The notes under the pieces were generated by a model, which saw nothing but the letters and a program-made list of their open reading frames with translations, was not told where the DNA came from and did not search any database. Positions 1 to 9,100 of a DNA stretch of 18,940 nucleotides are shown here, piece after piece. Made by a program: the position numbers and the translations under genes. Positions within the stretch are counted from its first letter, which is position 1. Every line of letters begins with the position of its first letter. Origin of the DNA: an uncultured Oscillospiraceae bacterium (GTDB lineage Bacteria > Bacillota > Clostridia > Oscillospirales > Oscillospiraceae); assembly GCA_910583885.1 (NCBI GenBank), contig CAJUAC010000056.1, positions 1 through 18,940 on the forward strand, read 5' to 3'.

Positions 1-926
1 TGCTGGACCACCTGGGCTCCGGCAAGGACTGGGACCTGAGCCGTATGCACGGCGGCCTGCGCCTGCTGCCCCCCTTCTCTGCCAACCAGACCCGGGGCAA
101 CAACGGCATCCGGGGCAAGATGGAGGCCCTGGCTGGCGTACGCTCTTACTTAGAGGGCATCCGGCAGACCCATGTGGTCCTGGCGGACAGTGACCTCATC
201 ATCAATATCCCCCTCCAGGATGTGTACCAGGCCCATCTGGCCTCCGGTGCGGACATCACTGCCGTATGCACCAGCAGCGTGGATTCTGAGAGCGATGTCA
301 CCTTCTTCCGCCTCGACGAGTCCGGACGGGTGAAGGAGTCCCTCTTCCCCCTGCGTGACCGCACCGGCTGCCACCGCTCCCTGGAGATCTACATCCTCTC
401 CAAGCAGCTCCTGCTGGATCTGGTGGACGAGTGCATGAGCCATGACCAGACCAGCTTCCGCAGCGCCGTGCTCCAGGCCAAGGCCGGCTCCCTGCACATC
501 CAGGGCTACGTCTGGGACGGCTACGCCGCCCAGATCCGCAGCCTGAAGGAGTACTATGACCGCAGCCTGGAGCTGCTGGATCCCGCCATCCGCCGGGAGG
601 TCTTCCCTGCCCAGCGGCCCATCCACACCAAGGAGCGCAACGACGCCTCCACCTATGTGGACCCCGCCGGGACCTGCTGCAACAGCCTGGTAGCCGACGG
701 CTGTACCATCGAGGGCACGGTGGAGAACTCCATCCTGTTCCGCGGCGTCAGCGTCGCCCGGGGCGCGGAGGTGAAAAACTGCATCCTGATGCAGGATACC
801 ACCGTCAGCCGCGACTCGGTGCTCCACCACGTCATCGCCGATAAGGACGTGGAGGTCATGGACTCCCGCACCCTGATGGGCCACGACCGCTATCCCATGG
901 TCATCGCCAAGGGCAGCAAGGTGTAA
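1..926 (+). CDS. glgD: GlgD, ADP-glucose pyrophosphorylase regulatory-type subunit (5' partial)
   Basis: The reading frame is open from base 3 to the TAA at 924-926 (307 codons). It lacks roughly the first 60 residues of a family usually about 370 long. The visible part holds the sugar-nucleotide transferase fold (PPFSANQTRGNNGIRGKMEAL, then the LADSDLIINI stretch). A C-terminal left-handed beta-helix follows, with hexapeptide-type repeats (CTIEGTVENSILFRGVSV, then AEVKNCILMQDTTV). In Firmicutes GlgD pairs with catalytic GlgC to make ADP-glucose from glucose-1-phosphate and ATP, and GlgD itself is generally held to be regulatory. GlgC is presumably just upstream, outside the window. A terminator follows at once and glgA lies 130 bp downstream. 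I am confident of GlgD rather than GlgC because of the divergent N-terminal half and the neighbours. Confidence 0.93.
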   Translation, partial: LDHLGSGKDWDLSRMHGGLRLLPPFSANQTRGNNGIRGKMEALAGVRSYLEGIRQTHVVLADSDLIINIPLQDVYQAHLASGADITAVCTSSVDSESDVTFFRLDESGRVKESLFPLRDRTGCHRSLEIYILSKQLLLDLVDECMSHDQTSFRSAVLQAKAGSLHIQGYVWDGYAAQIRSLKEYYDRSLELLDPAIRREVFPAQRPIHTKERNDASTYVDPAGTCCNSLVADGCTIEGTVENSILFRGVSVARGAEVKNCILMQDTTVSRDSVLHHVIADKDVEVMDSRTLMGHDRYPMVIAKGSKV

Positions 927-937
927 TGGATGCCGCT

Positions 938-980
938 GAAGCGGGGGGAGCGGCCCTCCCCCCGCTTCCTTTCTGTCTTC
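938..980 (+). terminator. Rho-independent terminator after glgD
   Basis: A perfect 13-bp GC-rich stem (938-950 with 956-968) closes a 5-nt loop and is followed by a T-rich but interrupted tract (CTTTCTGTCTTCT). It begins 11 nt after the glgD stop. The broken T run suggests partial termination, which would let some transcription continue into glgA. Confidence 0.75.
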
Positions 981-989
981 TCCCCTGGT

Positions 990-1010
990 TTGGGCCGCCT
1001 GATGGCCCAA
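990..1010 (+). other. Small hairpin in the glgD-glgA gap
   Basis: TTGGGCC (990-996) pairs perfectly with GGCCCAA (1004-1010) around a 7-nt loop, 46 nt before the glgA start. No T tract follows, so it is not a terminator by itself. I see no convincing sigma-A promoter in the 130-bp gap, so glgA may depend on readthrough from glgD. Confidence 0.3.
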
Positions 1011-1056
1011 CGGGATCCCAATCTCAAAGCCTTATCTATACGAGGAGGTTATTCCC

Positions 1057-2490
1057 ATGAAAATTCTGTTTGCCGCTTCCGAGGCCGTCCCTTTCTGCAA
1101 AACCGGCGGCCTGGCCGACGTGGCCGGCAGCCTGCCCCAGGCACTTGCCAAGGCAGGCAATGAGGTGGAGGTCATCCTCCCCATGTACCAGCGCGTCGCT
1201 GAGAAGTGGAAGGACCAGATGGACTTTGTGTGCAACATCGAGGTCCCTCTGGGCTGGCGCCGGGTTTACTGCGGCCTGTTCCGGCTGGACAGGGATGGTG
1301 TCATCTGGTACTTCGTGGACAATGAGTACTACTTTAAGCGGGATGCGCTCTACGGCCACTACGACGATGGTGAGCGCTTCGGCTTCTTCTCCCGCGCCGT
1401 CATCGCTTTGCTGCCGGCTATGGACTTTATGCCCGAGGTGATCCACTGCAACGACTGGCAGACCGCCCTGGTGCCTATCTATCTCAAGGACGAGTGTGTG
1501 CGCTGGAGCGAAGTGCGGGGCATTAAGACCGTCTTTACGGTACACAATATCGAGTATCAGGGCCGCTATGGCAAGGAGACCTTGGAGGACCTGTTTGGCC
1601 TGGCCCCGGGCTGGTTTGCTGACGGCACCATCGCTATGGACGGCGACGTGAACCTGCTCAAGGGCGCTCTGATGACCTGCGACGCCATCACCGCCGTCAG
1701 CCCCACCTACGCCCAGGAGCTCCGCTACGCCTACTTTGCCCACGGCATGGAGAGCGTCATGCAGCGCAATGCCTGGAAGGTCCACGGTGTGCTCAACGGC
1801 ATCGATATGGAGCGTTACGACCCCTCCACCGACAAGAGCCTGACCGCAAAGTATACCCCCACCGATATGTCCGGCAAGGCCAAGAACAAGGAGGCCCTGC
1901 AAAAGGAGCTGGGGTTGAACGTGGAGCCCAACGTGCCGATTATCGGTATCGTCAGCCGGCTGGTCAGCCACAAGGGCCTGGATCTGATCTGCAAGGTCTT
2001 CGACCAGATCATGGAGCTCAACTGCCAGTTCGTCGTCCTGGGCAGCGGCGACTGGAACTATGAGCAGTTCTTTGAGCAGAAGCTGTCCTGGTATAAGGGC
2101 CGCATGGCCCTGTACCGCGGCTACAACGAGGCCCTGGCCATGAGCATCTACTCCGGCTCAGACCTGCTGCTCATGCCCTCCAAGAGCGAGCCCTGCGGCC
2201 TGGCCCAGATGATCGCTATGCGCTATGGCACGGTGCCTATCGTCCGGGAAACCGGCGGCCTGAAGGATACTGTCCACCCCTACGAGGCGTGGTGCGGCGC
2301 AGGCAATGGCTTCACCTTTGCCGACTACAACAGCGGCGATATGCTCTATGTCATCCGCCAGGCAGTGGATCTCTACTTCAACAACCCCACTGCCTTCAAG
2401 GCACTGCGCCAGACCGGCATGACCGAGGACTTCAGCTGGAACCGCAGCGCAGAGGCCTATAACAGCATCTACCGCACGATCTGTTCGTAA
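1057..2490 (+). CDS. glgA: GlgA, glycogen synthase (ADP-glucose)
   Basis: This 477-residue protein has the usual length for bacterial GlgA, a GT5 family GT-B glycosyltransferase that adds glucose from ADP-glucose to the non-reducing ends of alpha-1,4-glucan. The N-terminal KTGGLADVAG loop starts at K15 and binds ADP-glucose. The C-terminal half has VSRLVSHKG (R301 and K306, matching the phosphate-binding pair of the E. coli enzyme) and SKSEPCGLAQ (E378, C380), then RETGGLKDTV. The ATG follows GAGGAGG with a short A/T-rich spacer, so the start is secure. It lies between glgD and glgP on the same strand, placing the ADP-glucose route and glucan breakdown together. No key residue is missing. Confidence 0.97.
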   Translation: MKILFAASEAVPFCKTGGLADVAGSLPQALAKAGNEVEVILPMYQRVAEKWKDQMDFVCNIEVPLGWRRVYCGLFRLDRDGVIWYFVDNEYYFKRDALYGHYDDGERFGFFSRAVIALLPAMDFMPEVIHCNDWQTALVPIYLKDECVRWSEVRGIKTVFTVHNIEYQGRYGKETLEDLFGLAPGWFADGTIAMDGDVNLLKGALMTCDAITAVSPTYAQELRYAYFAHGMESVMQRNAWKVHGVLNGIDMERYDPSTDKSLTAKYTPTDMSGKAKNKEALQKELGLNVEPNVPIIGIVSRLVSHKGLDLICKVFDQIMELNCQFVVLGSGDWNYEQFFEQKLSWYKGRMALYRGYNEALAMSIYSGSDLLLMPSKSEPCGLAQMIAMRYGTVPIVRETGGLKDTVHPYEAWCGAGNGFTFADYNSGDMLYVIRQAVDLYFNNPTAFKALRQTGMTEDFSWNRSAEAYNSIYRTICS

Positions 2491-2507
2491 ATCCCGCGCG
2501 GGCTCTT

Positions 2508-2537
2508 GGCGGGGGGTATCGGGAGATACGCCCCGCC
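2508..2537 (+). other. Hairpin in the glgA-glgP gap
   Basis: A 13-nt arm (2508-2520) pairs with 2525-2537 at 12 of 13 positions around a GGGA loop, starting 18 nt after the glgA stop. The following bases (TTCTCCTGCG) are poor in T, so it looks more like an RNA-stability or processing element than a strong terminator. The 143-bp gap has no clear promoter, which fits glgA-glgP cotranscription. Confidence 0.4.
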
Positions 2538-2633
2538 TTCTCCTGCGTGCAATATGCGGCATCCCCGCTGCACACTTGAGAGAGGATTGTGCCCTTTTTC
2601 AAGCTATCTGATAATAGAAATGAGGAAAACCCT

Positions 2634-5066
2634 ATGGAAAAGTACACCAAGGAATCCATGAAGCAGGCCATCAGCGACAAGCTGCGGGTAAATTTTGGCT
2701 GCTCAGAGGAGGAGGCCTCTGAGGCCAATATGATGAAGGCCTGTGCCATGGTCCTTCGGGACAAAATGAGCATCCACGCTGTGGAGACCCGGACCAAGGT
2801 CCGCAAGAAGCAGCTGCGCCAGGTCCACTACATGTCCCTGGAATTTTTGATGGGCCGCAGCCTGATGAAGAACGCCTACAACCTGGGCGTGCTCCAGCCC
2901 ATGCGGGAGGCCATCGAGGAGATGGGCTTCAAGCCCGCCCACATCTTTGATATGGAGCCGGACGCCGGCCTGGGCAATGGCGGCCTGGGACGTCTGGCGG
3001 CCTGCTACCTGGACAGCCTGACCACCCTGGAGATCCCCGCCTGCGGCTACTCCATCTGCTATGAGCTGGGCATCTTCAAGCAGAAGATTGTGGACGGCCA
3101 GCAACTGGAGCTGCCTGACAACTGGAAGGACCAGGGCGACGCCTGGCTGATCCCCCGTCCCGACGAGGTGGAGGAGGTCCACTTCGGTGGTACGCTGCGT
3201 GAATTCTGGGATGGGGACCGCCTGCATGTGGTCAACGAGGACTATACCAAGGTTTTGGCCGTCCCCTGTGACATGTCCATTGCCGGTTACGATACCACCC
3301 ACACCAACTGCCTGCGCCTGTGGGATGCCAAGAGCCCCACGCCCATCGACATGAGCGTGTTCAACCAGGGCGATTACCTGCGGGCCGGTGAGGAGAAGGC
3401 TATGGCCGAGGCGATTGCCAAGGTGCTCTACCCCGAGGACAACCACTACGAGGGCAAGAGCCTGCGCCTGCGCCAGCAGTATTTCTTCGTCTCCGCCACA
3501 GTCCAGTCCATTGTGCGTAAGCACATCCAGGCTTATGGCACCCTCACCAACTTCCACGAGAAAAACGTCATCCAGATCAATGATACCCACCCCGCTCTGG
3601 TCATCCCCGAGCTGATGCGTATCCTGATGGACGATGCCGGCCTGGACTGGGATACCTCCTGGAAGATCACTGTCAAATCCGTGGCCTACACCAACCACAC
3701 CGTGCTGGCTGAGGCCCTGGAGCGCTGGCCCCAGTCCCTGATGCAGTCCCTCCTGCCCCGGATCTGGCAGATCCTGTGCGAGATCGCCCGCCGCTGGCAG
3801 GAGAAGGTAACAAGCTTCTACCATGGCGACGAGAGCAAGATCCGCAACATGGCAGTTATCTGGGACGGCGAGGTCCGCATGGCCAACCTGTGCATTGCTG
3901 GCGGCATGGCGGTCAACGGCGTGTCTGCCCTCCACAGTGACATCCTGCGCAACGACGTCTTCCGTGACGCCTGCGGCATGGAGCCGCAGAAGTTTAAGAA
4001 CGTCACCAACGGCATTGACCACCGCCGCTGGCTGGCAGAGATCAACCCCGGCCTGGATAAGCTGATCTGCGACTTGACCGGCGGCAATGACTACCTGCGC
4101 CATCCTGGCGCGGCGCTGCCTAAGCTGGACAAATTCGCCGACGACAAGGAGGTCCTGCTGCGTCTGGAGCAGATCAAGCAGGCCAATAAGATTGCTTTTG
4201 CCAAGTTTGCTAAGAAATCCCAGGGGTTCATCCTCAACACCGATGCCATCTTCGACGTGCAGGTCAAGCGGCTGCATGAATACAAGCGGCAGCTGCTCAA
4301 CGCCATGCACATCATCCACATCTACAACCAGCTGCGTGATAACCCCAACATGGAGCTGCGGCCCCACACCTTCCTCTTCGGTGCGAAGGCAGCCCCCGGC
4401 TACGCGGTGGCGAAGCGGATCATCCAGCTCATCAACTCCCTGGCGGACCAGGTCAACAACGACCCCGTGTGCAAGGACCGTCTCCAGGTGTTCTTCCTGG
4501 AGAACTACCGCGTATCCATGGCGGAGGTCCTGATGCCCGCCAGCGAGGTCAGCCAGCAGATCTCCACCGCCGGCAAGGAGGCCAGCGGCACCGGCAACAT
4601 GAAGTTCATGATGAACGGCGCGCTGACCGTGGGCACCCTGGACGGGGCCAACGTGGAGATGCACGAGGTGCTGGGCGACGAGAACATGTTCCTCTTCGGC
4701 CTGAAGACCGAGGAGGTCAAGGAGGTACGGGATACCGGCTATAATCCCTTCAACCTCTATAGCCGTGACCCGAACCTGCACCGCGTACTGGATCAGATCA
4801 GCAACGGCTTCCGGGACGGCACCCGCTACGACGACCTGGTACAGCGCCTGCTGCTGGGCAACGGTTCCATGGTTGACGAGTATATGCTCCTGGCGGACTT
4901 CGCCTCCTACTGCGCCGCTATGCGCCGCATGGTGGAGACCTACGCCGACCGCACCAAGTGGAACCAGATGAGCCTGCACAACATCGCACGCTCCGGGATC
5001 TTCGCCGCCGACCGCTCCATTGCGGACTATGCGGAGACGATCTGGCACGTGCCCTATAAGAAGTAA
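2634..5066 (+). CDS. glgP: GlgP, glycogen/alpha-glucan phosphorylase
   Basis: At 810 residues this matches the GT35 phosphorylase family, which releases glucose-1-phosphate from alpha-1,4-glucan chain ends using orthophosphate and pyridoxal phosphate. The signature EASGTGNMKFMMNGALT carries the PLP lysine at K657. Other conserved blocks are LGNGGLGRLAACYLDS, NDTHPAL, TNHTVLAEALERW and VQVKRLHEYKRQLLN. I chose ATG 2634 (MEKYTKES) because GAGG sits 8 nt upstream and the family begins there. An in-frame GTG at 2589, also preceded by a purine-rich stretch, would add 15 residues of unlikely sequence. It is the last gene of the glycogen block and is followed by a strong terminator. Confidence 0.97.
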   Translation: MEKYTKESMKQAISDKLRVNFGCSEEEASEANMMKACAMVLRDKMSIHAVETRTKVRKKQLRQVHYMSLEFLMGRSLMKNAYNLGVLQPMREAIEEMGFKPAHIFDMEPDAGLGNGGLGRLAACYLDSLTTLEIPACGYSICYELGIFKQKIVDGQQLELPDNWKDQGDAWLIPRPDEVEEVHFGGTLREFWDGDRLHVVNEDYTKVLAVPCDMSIAGYDTTHTNCLRLWDAKSPTPIDMSVFNQGDYLRAGEEKAMAEAIAKVLYPEDNHYEGKSLRLRQQYFFVSATVQSIVRKHIQAYGTLTNFHEKNVIQINDTHPALVIPELMRILMDDAGLDWDTSWKITVKSVAYTNHTVLAEALERWPQSLMQSLLPRIWQILCEIARRWQEKVTSFYHGDESKIRNMAVIWDGEVRMANLCIAGGMAVNGVSALHSDILRNDVFRDACGMEPQKFKNVTNGIDHRRWLAEINPGLDKLICDLTGGNDYLRHPGAALPKLDKFADDKEVLLRLEQIKQANKIAFAKFAKKSQGFILNTDAIFDVQVKRLHEYKRQLLNAMHIIHIYNQLRDNPNMELRPHTFLFGAKAAPGYAVAKRIIQLINSLADQVNNDPVCKDRLQVFFLENYRVSMAEVLMPASEVSQQISTAGKEASGTGNMKFMMNGALTVGTLDGANVEMHEVLGDENMFLFGLKTEEVKEVRDTGYNPFNLYSRDPNLHRVLDQISNGFRDGTRYDDLVQRLLLGNGSMVDEYMLLADFASYCAAMRRMVETYADRTKWNQMSLHNIARSGIFAADRSIADYAETIWHVPYKK

Positions 5067-5087
5067 ATCCCAGCCGAGATGCAGTAA

Positions 5088-5126
5088 ACGGGAGCTTCCC
5101 TTGAGGGAAGCTCCCGTTCTGTTTTT
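5088..5126 (+). terminator. Strong terminator after glgP
   Basis: A perfect 13-bp stem (5088-5100 with 5105-5117) closes a TTGA loop and ends in TTCTGTTTTT. It lies 22 nt past the glgP stop and between convergent genes. The opposite strand has only a short TTTA after the stem, so it should work mainly for the plus strand. Confidence 0.93.
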
Positions 5127-5149
5127 CAGATGGTAGGGGTATTCCGGAG

Positions 5150-6106
5150 CTACTCCTTCCCCTTCGGCGGGACTGGCGGGGCCGGGGGAGGCGGCGGTGG
5201 GTTCTTCGCCTTTCTACGGCGATTCCTCCATTGCAACAGAAGTACAGCACATACGATCACAGCTGCCAGCAGGAGCAGGTTCATCCAATTACGGGCTACG
5301 CTGATGACAAAATCCTCCAGGCTGTCAATCCCCCGCTCCAGGCCGGTGGAGAAGGCCGCACCCAGACGCTGGCCGAAGGTGACAGGGATCTCCTCGTCAC
5401 TGGAGAGCCGGTATACCTCCCGGAGATAGATGGTGACGGTGGAGTAGTTGATGAGGCTGTCGTACTTGCGCAGGCTGCCGGTGAGATACTCGATCTGCAG
5501 CTCTGTGTCGCTGATGGCGCTCTCCAGGCTGATAATGTCCTCCATGGACGCCGCCTGGGCCAGCAGGGTTTGCAGGCGCTCCAGTTTGGTGCGCTGGGTT
5601 GCCAGGCGGGCCTCGCTGTCGTAGTAGGCCTCGCTGACATCCTCACTGTAGTCGGATTTGCTGACCACATGGGCGGCCTGCCCCGCCTGTTCCAGGAAGG
5701 CGTTGAAACTCTCCGCCGGGACACGGACGACGCAGGAGAGACGGCGGTAGCTGCCACCCTGGTTGACACTGCGGCTCTCAAACCAGCCGCCCAGCTCCTC
5801 CACAGCGGCCTCCAGTTCCTGGCTGGCCTGGTCGAACTCCTTGGTCTCCAAATCCATTTCCGCTGTGAGGATCCTCTTGGCATTGGCGCGGGCAGCTGCC
5901 TCCTCCCCGGCAGTTTCGCCCTCCGTCCCCATAGGCGCGTCATTTGCGTCGGCCCAGCCGTACCCGGTGTCTGCTGGCACCTCCTGCGGGGTGGCCGGTT
6001 CGGGCATGGACGCTGCCGAGTTGGCAGCGCCGTTGCTGCTGCCGCCGCAGGCGGACAGGGTGAGGAGCAGGAGGGCAAGCAGCAAGGGTAACAACTTCTT
6101 TTTCAT
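5150..6106 (-). CDS. DUF4349 membrane-anchored lipoprotein
   Basis: The 318-residue protein starts with a lipoprotein signal (basic n-region, Leu-rich core, LSAC box with Cys20). A low-complexity Ala/Glu/Pro linker runs to about residue 75. The DUF4349 domain follows (about 78-290): beta segments, then a coiled-coil stretch at about 163-213 (EARLATQRTKLERLQTLL onward) and the typical YSTVTIYL strand. A transmembrane helix lies at about 274-292, then RNRRRK and a proline-rich tail ending PPKGKE. The layout puts the domain outside the membrane, anchored at both ends, with the proline tail in the cytoplasm. DUF4349 has no settled function. The ATG follows AGGAGG by 8 nt. It is downstream of the EndoQ-UvrD gene on the same strand (91-bp gap), so it may be read partly from that operon. 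Confidence 0.9.
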   Translation of the reverse strand: MKKKLLPLLLALLLLTLSACGGSSNGAANSAASMPEPATPQEVPADTGYGWADANDAPMGTEGETAGEEAAARANAKRILTAEMDLETKEFDQASQELEAAVEELGGWFESRSVNQGGSYRRLSCVVRVPAESFNAFLEQAGQAAHVVSKSDYSEDVSEAYYDSEARLATQRTKLERLQTLLAQAASMEDIISLESAISDTELQIEYLTGSLRKYDSLINYSTVTIYLREVYRLSSDEEIPVTFGQRLGAAFSTGLERGIDSLEDFVISVARNWMNLLLLAAVIVCAVLLLQWRNRRRKAKNPPPPPPAPPVPPKGKE

Positions 6107-6197
6107 CTTTGGTTCCTCCTTATCTATTCTGTAGTGGGGCTTCTACCCTGTAAGACGCAAAAGCAGATGGGATGTTCCTAGATCATAGGATTTTTAT

Positions 6198-9100
6198 TTA
6201 AAACAAGGTGAGCTGCCCGAAGGGCCGTGCCAAAGTACCTGCCCGCACCCATTCCACCTCCCCCGGCAGATCCTCCAGGAAGGGGGACGGCTCCGGGGAG
6301 GTGGTCAGGATCAGTTCCTCCCGGGCCCGGGTCATGCCTACATACAGCAGCCGCCGTTCCTCCTCCCAGTCCGTCGGGCGGCCCTTGGCCTCCAGGGGCA
6401 GGGTCCCGGCCCGCACCCCGGCTACAAATACCGCAGGGAACTCCAGCCCCTTGGCGGCGTGGAGGGTCATCAGGCGGACCGCGCCGGATTCCCAGCCCTT
6501 ACCGGCGGCGCGGCAGAGATCCGCCTCCTGCCCCAGGGCGACCGTCTCCCACAACGCCGCCATGCTGGCGTGGAACACCGCCGTATACCGCAGGCGCTCC
6601 AGCGCGGGAGAGGTCCCATAGCGGTCCTCCCAGCGCTCCACCAGCCGCCAGGGTTTCTCCTTTTCCAGCAGGGGCAGCCACTCCCCCGCCCGCTCCAGCC
6701 ACGCCTCCAGGTGGCCGTACCCCCGGGCTGTATCCTGCAGGGCCGCCGGGTCTAACCGTTCCAGGCCCTTGCAGGCCGCCTGGGCCTTCCCAACCAGATC
6801 CGCCGGGCACCCCCACAGAAGGCGCAGGGCAGCCTCCAGGGCGGCGGCGTCACCGGGCTCCTGTAGGCTGCGGAAAAAGGCCAGCAGGCCCCGCACCTCG
6901 TCTGCCTCCAGGTACTCCCCCCGCCCACTGATCAGGCAGGGGATGTCGTCATGCCGCAGGCACTTCTCCACCAGCTCCAGCTGCCGGTGGGTGCGGCAGA
7001 GCACGGCAATCTCGGAAAACGCCCGGCTCTCCCGCCCAGCCCCCAGCTGCTGGGCCTCCAGCATATCCACGCCGCCCGCCATACGGCCAATTTCCTTGGC
7101 GATATACACAGCCTCCGAGAAGCTATCCTCCGCCTCTGCCAGCCGCACCGCCTGCCCAGCGGGACGCTGGGGCAGCAGCTCCCGGACGCCGCCGGGGTTG
7201 CGGGAGATGACCGGCAGGGCGGCGTGCAGGATCTCTGGCGCAGAGCGGTAATTCCGCTCCAGACGGAACGCCTGGAGGCCGGGGCAGTCCTCTGCCAGCC
7301 GCTGGAAGCAGCGGCCTGATGCGCCACGGAACCCGTAGATCGACTGGTCTGGGTCGCCGATGACGAAGAGGCTCTTCCCTCCCCTGCTCCAGGAGCGGAC
7401 CAAGCCGTATTGGACATCGTTGACATCCTGGAACTCGTCCACCAGCAGGTGGAGAAATCCCCGCCTGCCTGTCGTATCCAGCTTCAGCGCCTCCAGCAGG
7501 AGGTCATCAAAGTCCAGCATTCCCAGCGCCTCCAGACGGGCGCAGTAGGACTCGTACAATGTCCCGTCCAGCCCTGCCTCCTCCAGGGAGGCCCCGTTTT
7601 TCACGCGGGACACCTTTTGCAGCAGCGCCTGGGCCCCGCCCTTCTGTCCCTGCTGCCGCAGGATCTCTGCCGCCAGCTCCAGGGCCTCGCCCTGGCCCAG
7701 CAGCTTCACATCCCCCAGCAGCTCCAGGCAGAGGGCGTGGAAGGTTCCAATGTGCATCCGGGCCACCACCCGCTTGCCGCCCAGCCTCGCCTCCAGACGG
7801 GTACGCATCTCCGCAGCGGCCTGGTTGGTGAAGGTAACGGCGGTGATCTCACTGGGCAGGACGCCCTGCTCCTCCACCAGCCAGGCAATCCGGGCAGTCA
7901 GCGTCTTGGTCTTCCCTGTACCTGGGCCAGCCGTCACCGCCACAGCCGCGCCACCGGCGGACACTGCCGCCAGCTGCTCCGGGTTGAGCACCTCTGCGGC
8001 GGGTTCCTCTGCCCGCTTCCCCCGGGACGCGGCTGGCTTCTTTTGCAGCGCCCCCTTGCGGGTGGGCCGCTGCACAGGCCCCGATACGCCAAACAGGGAG
8101 ATCTGCCCCCCCAGCCGCTCCATCTCCGCCGGGGAGAGCAGGGAGATCACGCCGTACTCCCCATCAAAGCCGGGCCTCCGCACCACCTGGCCTGCCCGGA
8201 GGCGGCGCACGCCCTCAGCCACACAGGGCCCCGCTGCCCGCTCAATGTCAGGGATCGGAACCTCCCGCAGGATATGGAACTCCGGCCCCAGCTCCTGGAG
8301 CATCGACTCGTACAGTGCCGCTGTCCGCTTGGAGGCTGCCGTCAGGCCTGTGGAGGCGGCAATCACCTCCGGCAAGGGGGCCAGGCTCTCAAAGGGCTTG
8401 GCCCCCTCCGGCCGGAAGCCCACCGGGCGGTCAGCCAGCTCCTCCACCCTGTGCTCCACGCCGATGGTCAGTTTTTTGCCGCACACTGGGCACAGCCCGC
8501 CCCTCGCCTGGGTCTCTGCTGGTGTCAGACACACGCCGCAGCTGCGGTGGCCGTCCAAATGGTACTTGCCCTCCTCGGGGAAAAACTCCACCGTCCCCCA
8601 GAAGCCCTCCCCTGTGCGGATGGCCCCCACCAGCTCCGGATAGGACAGCCCGGTCTCCAATACATCCGCCTCCCGCCCCAGCTTGGATGGGGAGTGGGCG
8701 TCGGAATGGGACACCAGGGTCATATGGTCCAGGGCGGACAGCCGCCAGTTCATGGGCGGGTCAGAGGAGAGGCCGGTCTCCACCGCGTGAATGTAGCCCG
8801 CCAGGTCGTCAAAACACGCCTCTATCGTGTCAAAGCCGGAGAAGGCCCCAAACATGGCGAAGTGGGGCGTCCAGATGTGGGCGGGGATGAACTCCGCCTC
8901 CGGGCAGGCCTCCAGGGTGAGCTCCAGCAGATCCCGGCTGTCCAGGCCCAGGATGGGCCGTCCGTCGGAACGGATATTGCCGATGGCCTCCAGCCGCACG
9001 GCCAGCTCATCAGCAGCCTCCAGGGAGGGGAGCAAAATCAAATTGTGGACCTTGCGGGTCTTCCCGTCCCGCTTGTAGATGGAGCTGATCTCCCCAGTGA

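Noticed and set aside
150..1010. A 286-codon open frame opposite glgD
   Set aside because: Antisense shadow of a conserved gene; no family features.
2703..5048. A 781-codon open frame on the strand opposite glgP
   Set aside because: It mirrors glgP codon positions in GC-rich DNA, has a His/Val/Gly/Gln-rich composition with no domain, and glgP is unmistakable.
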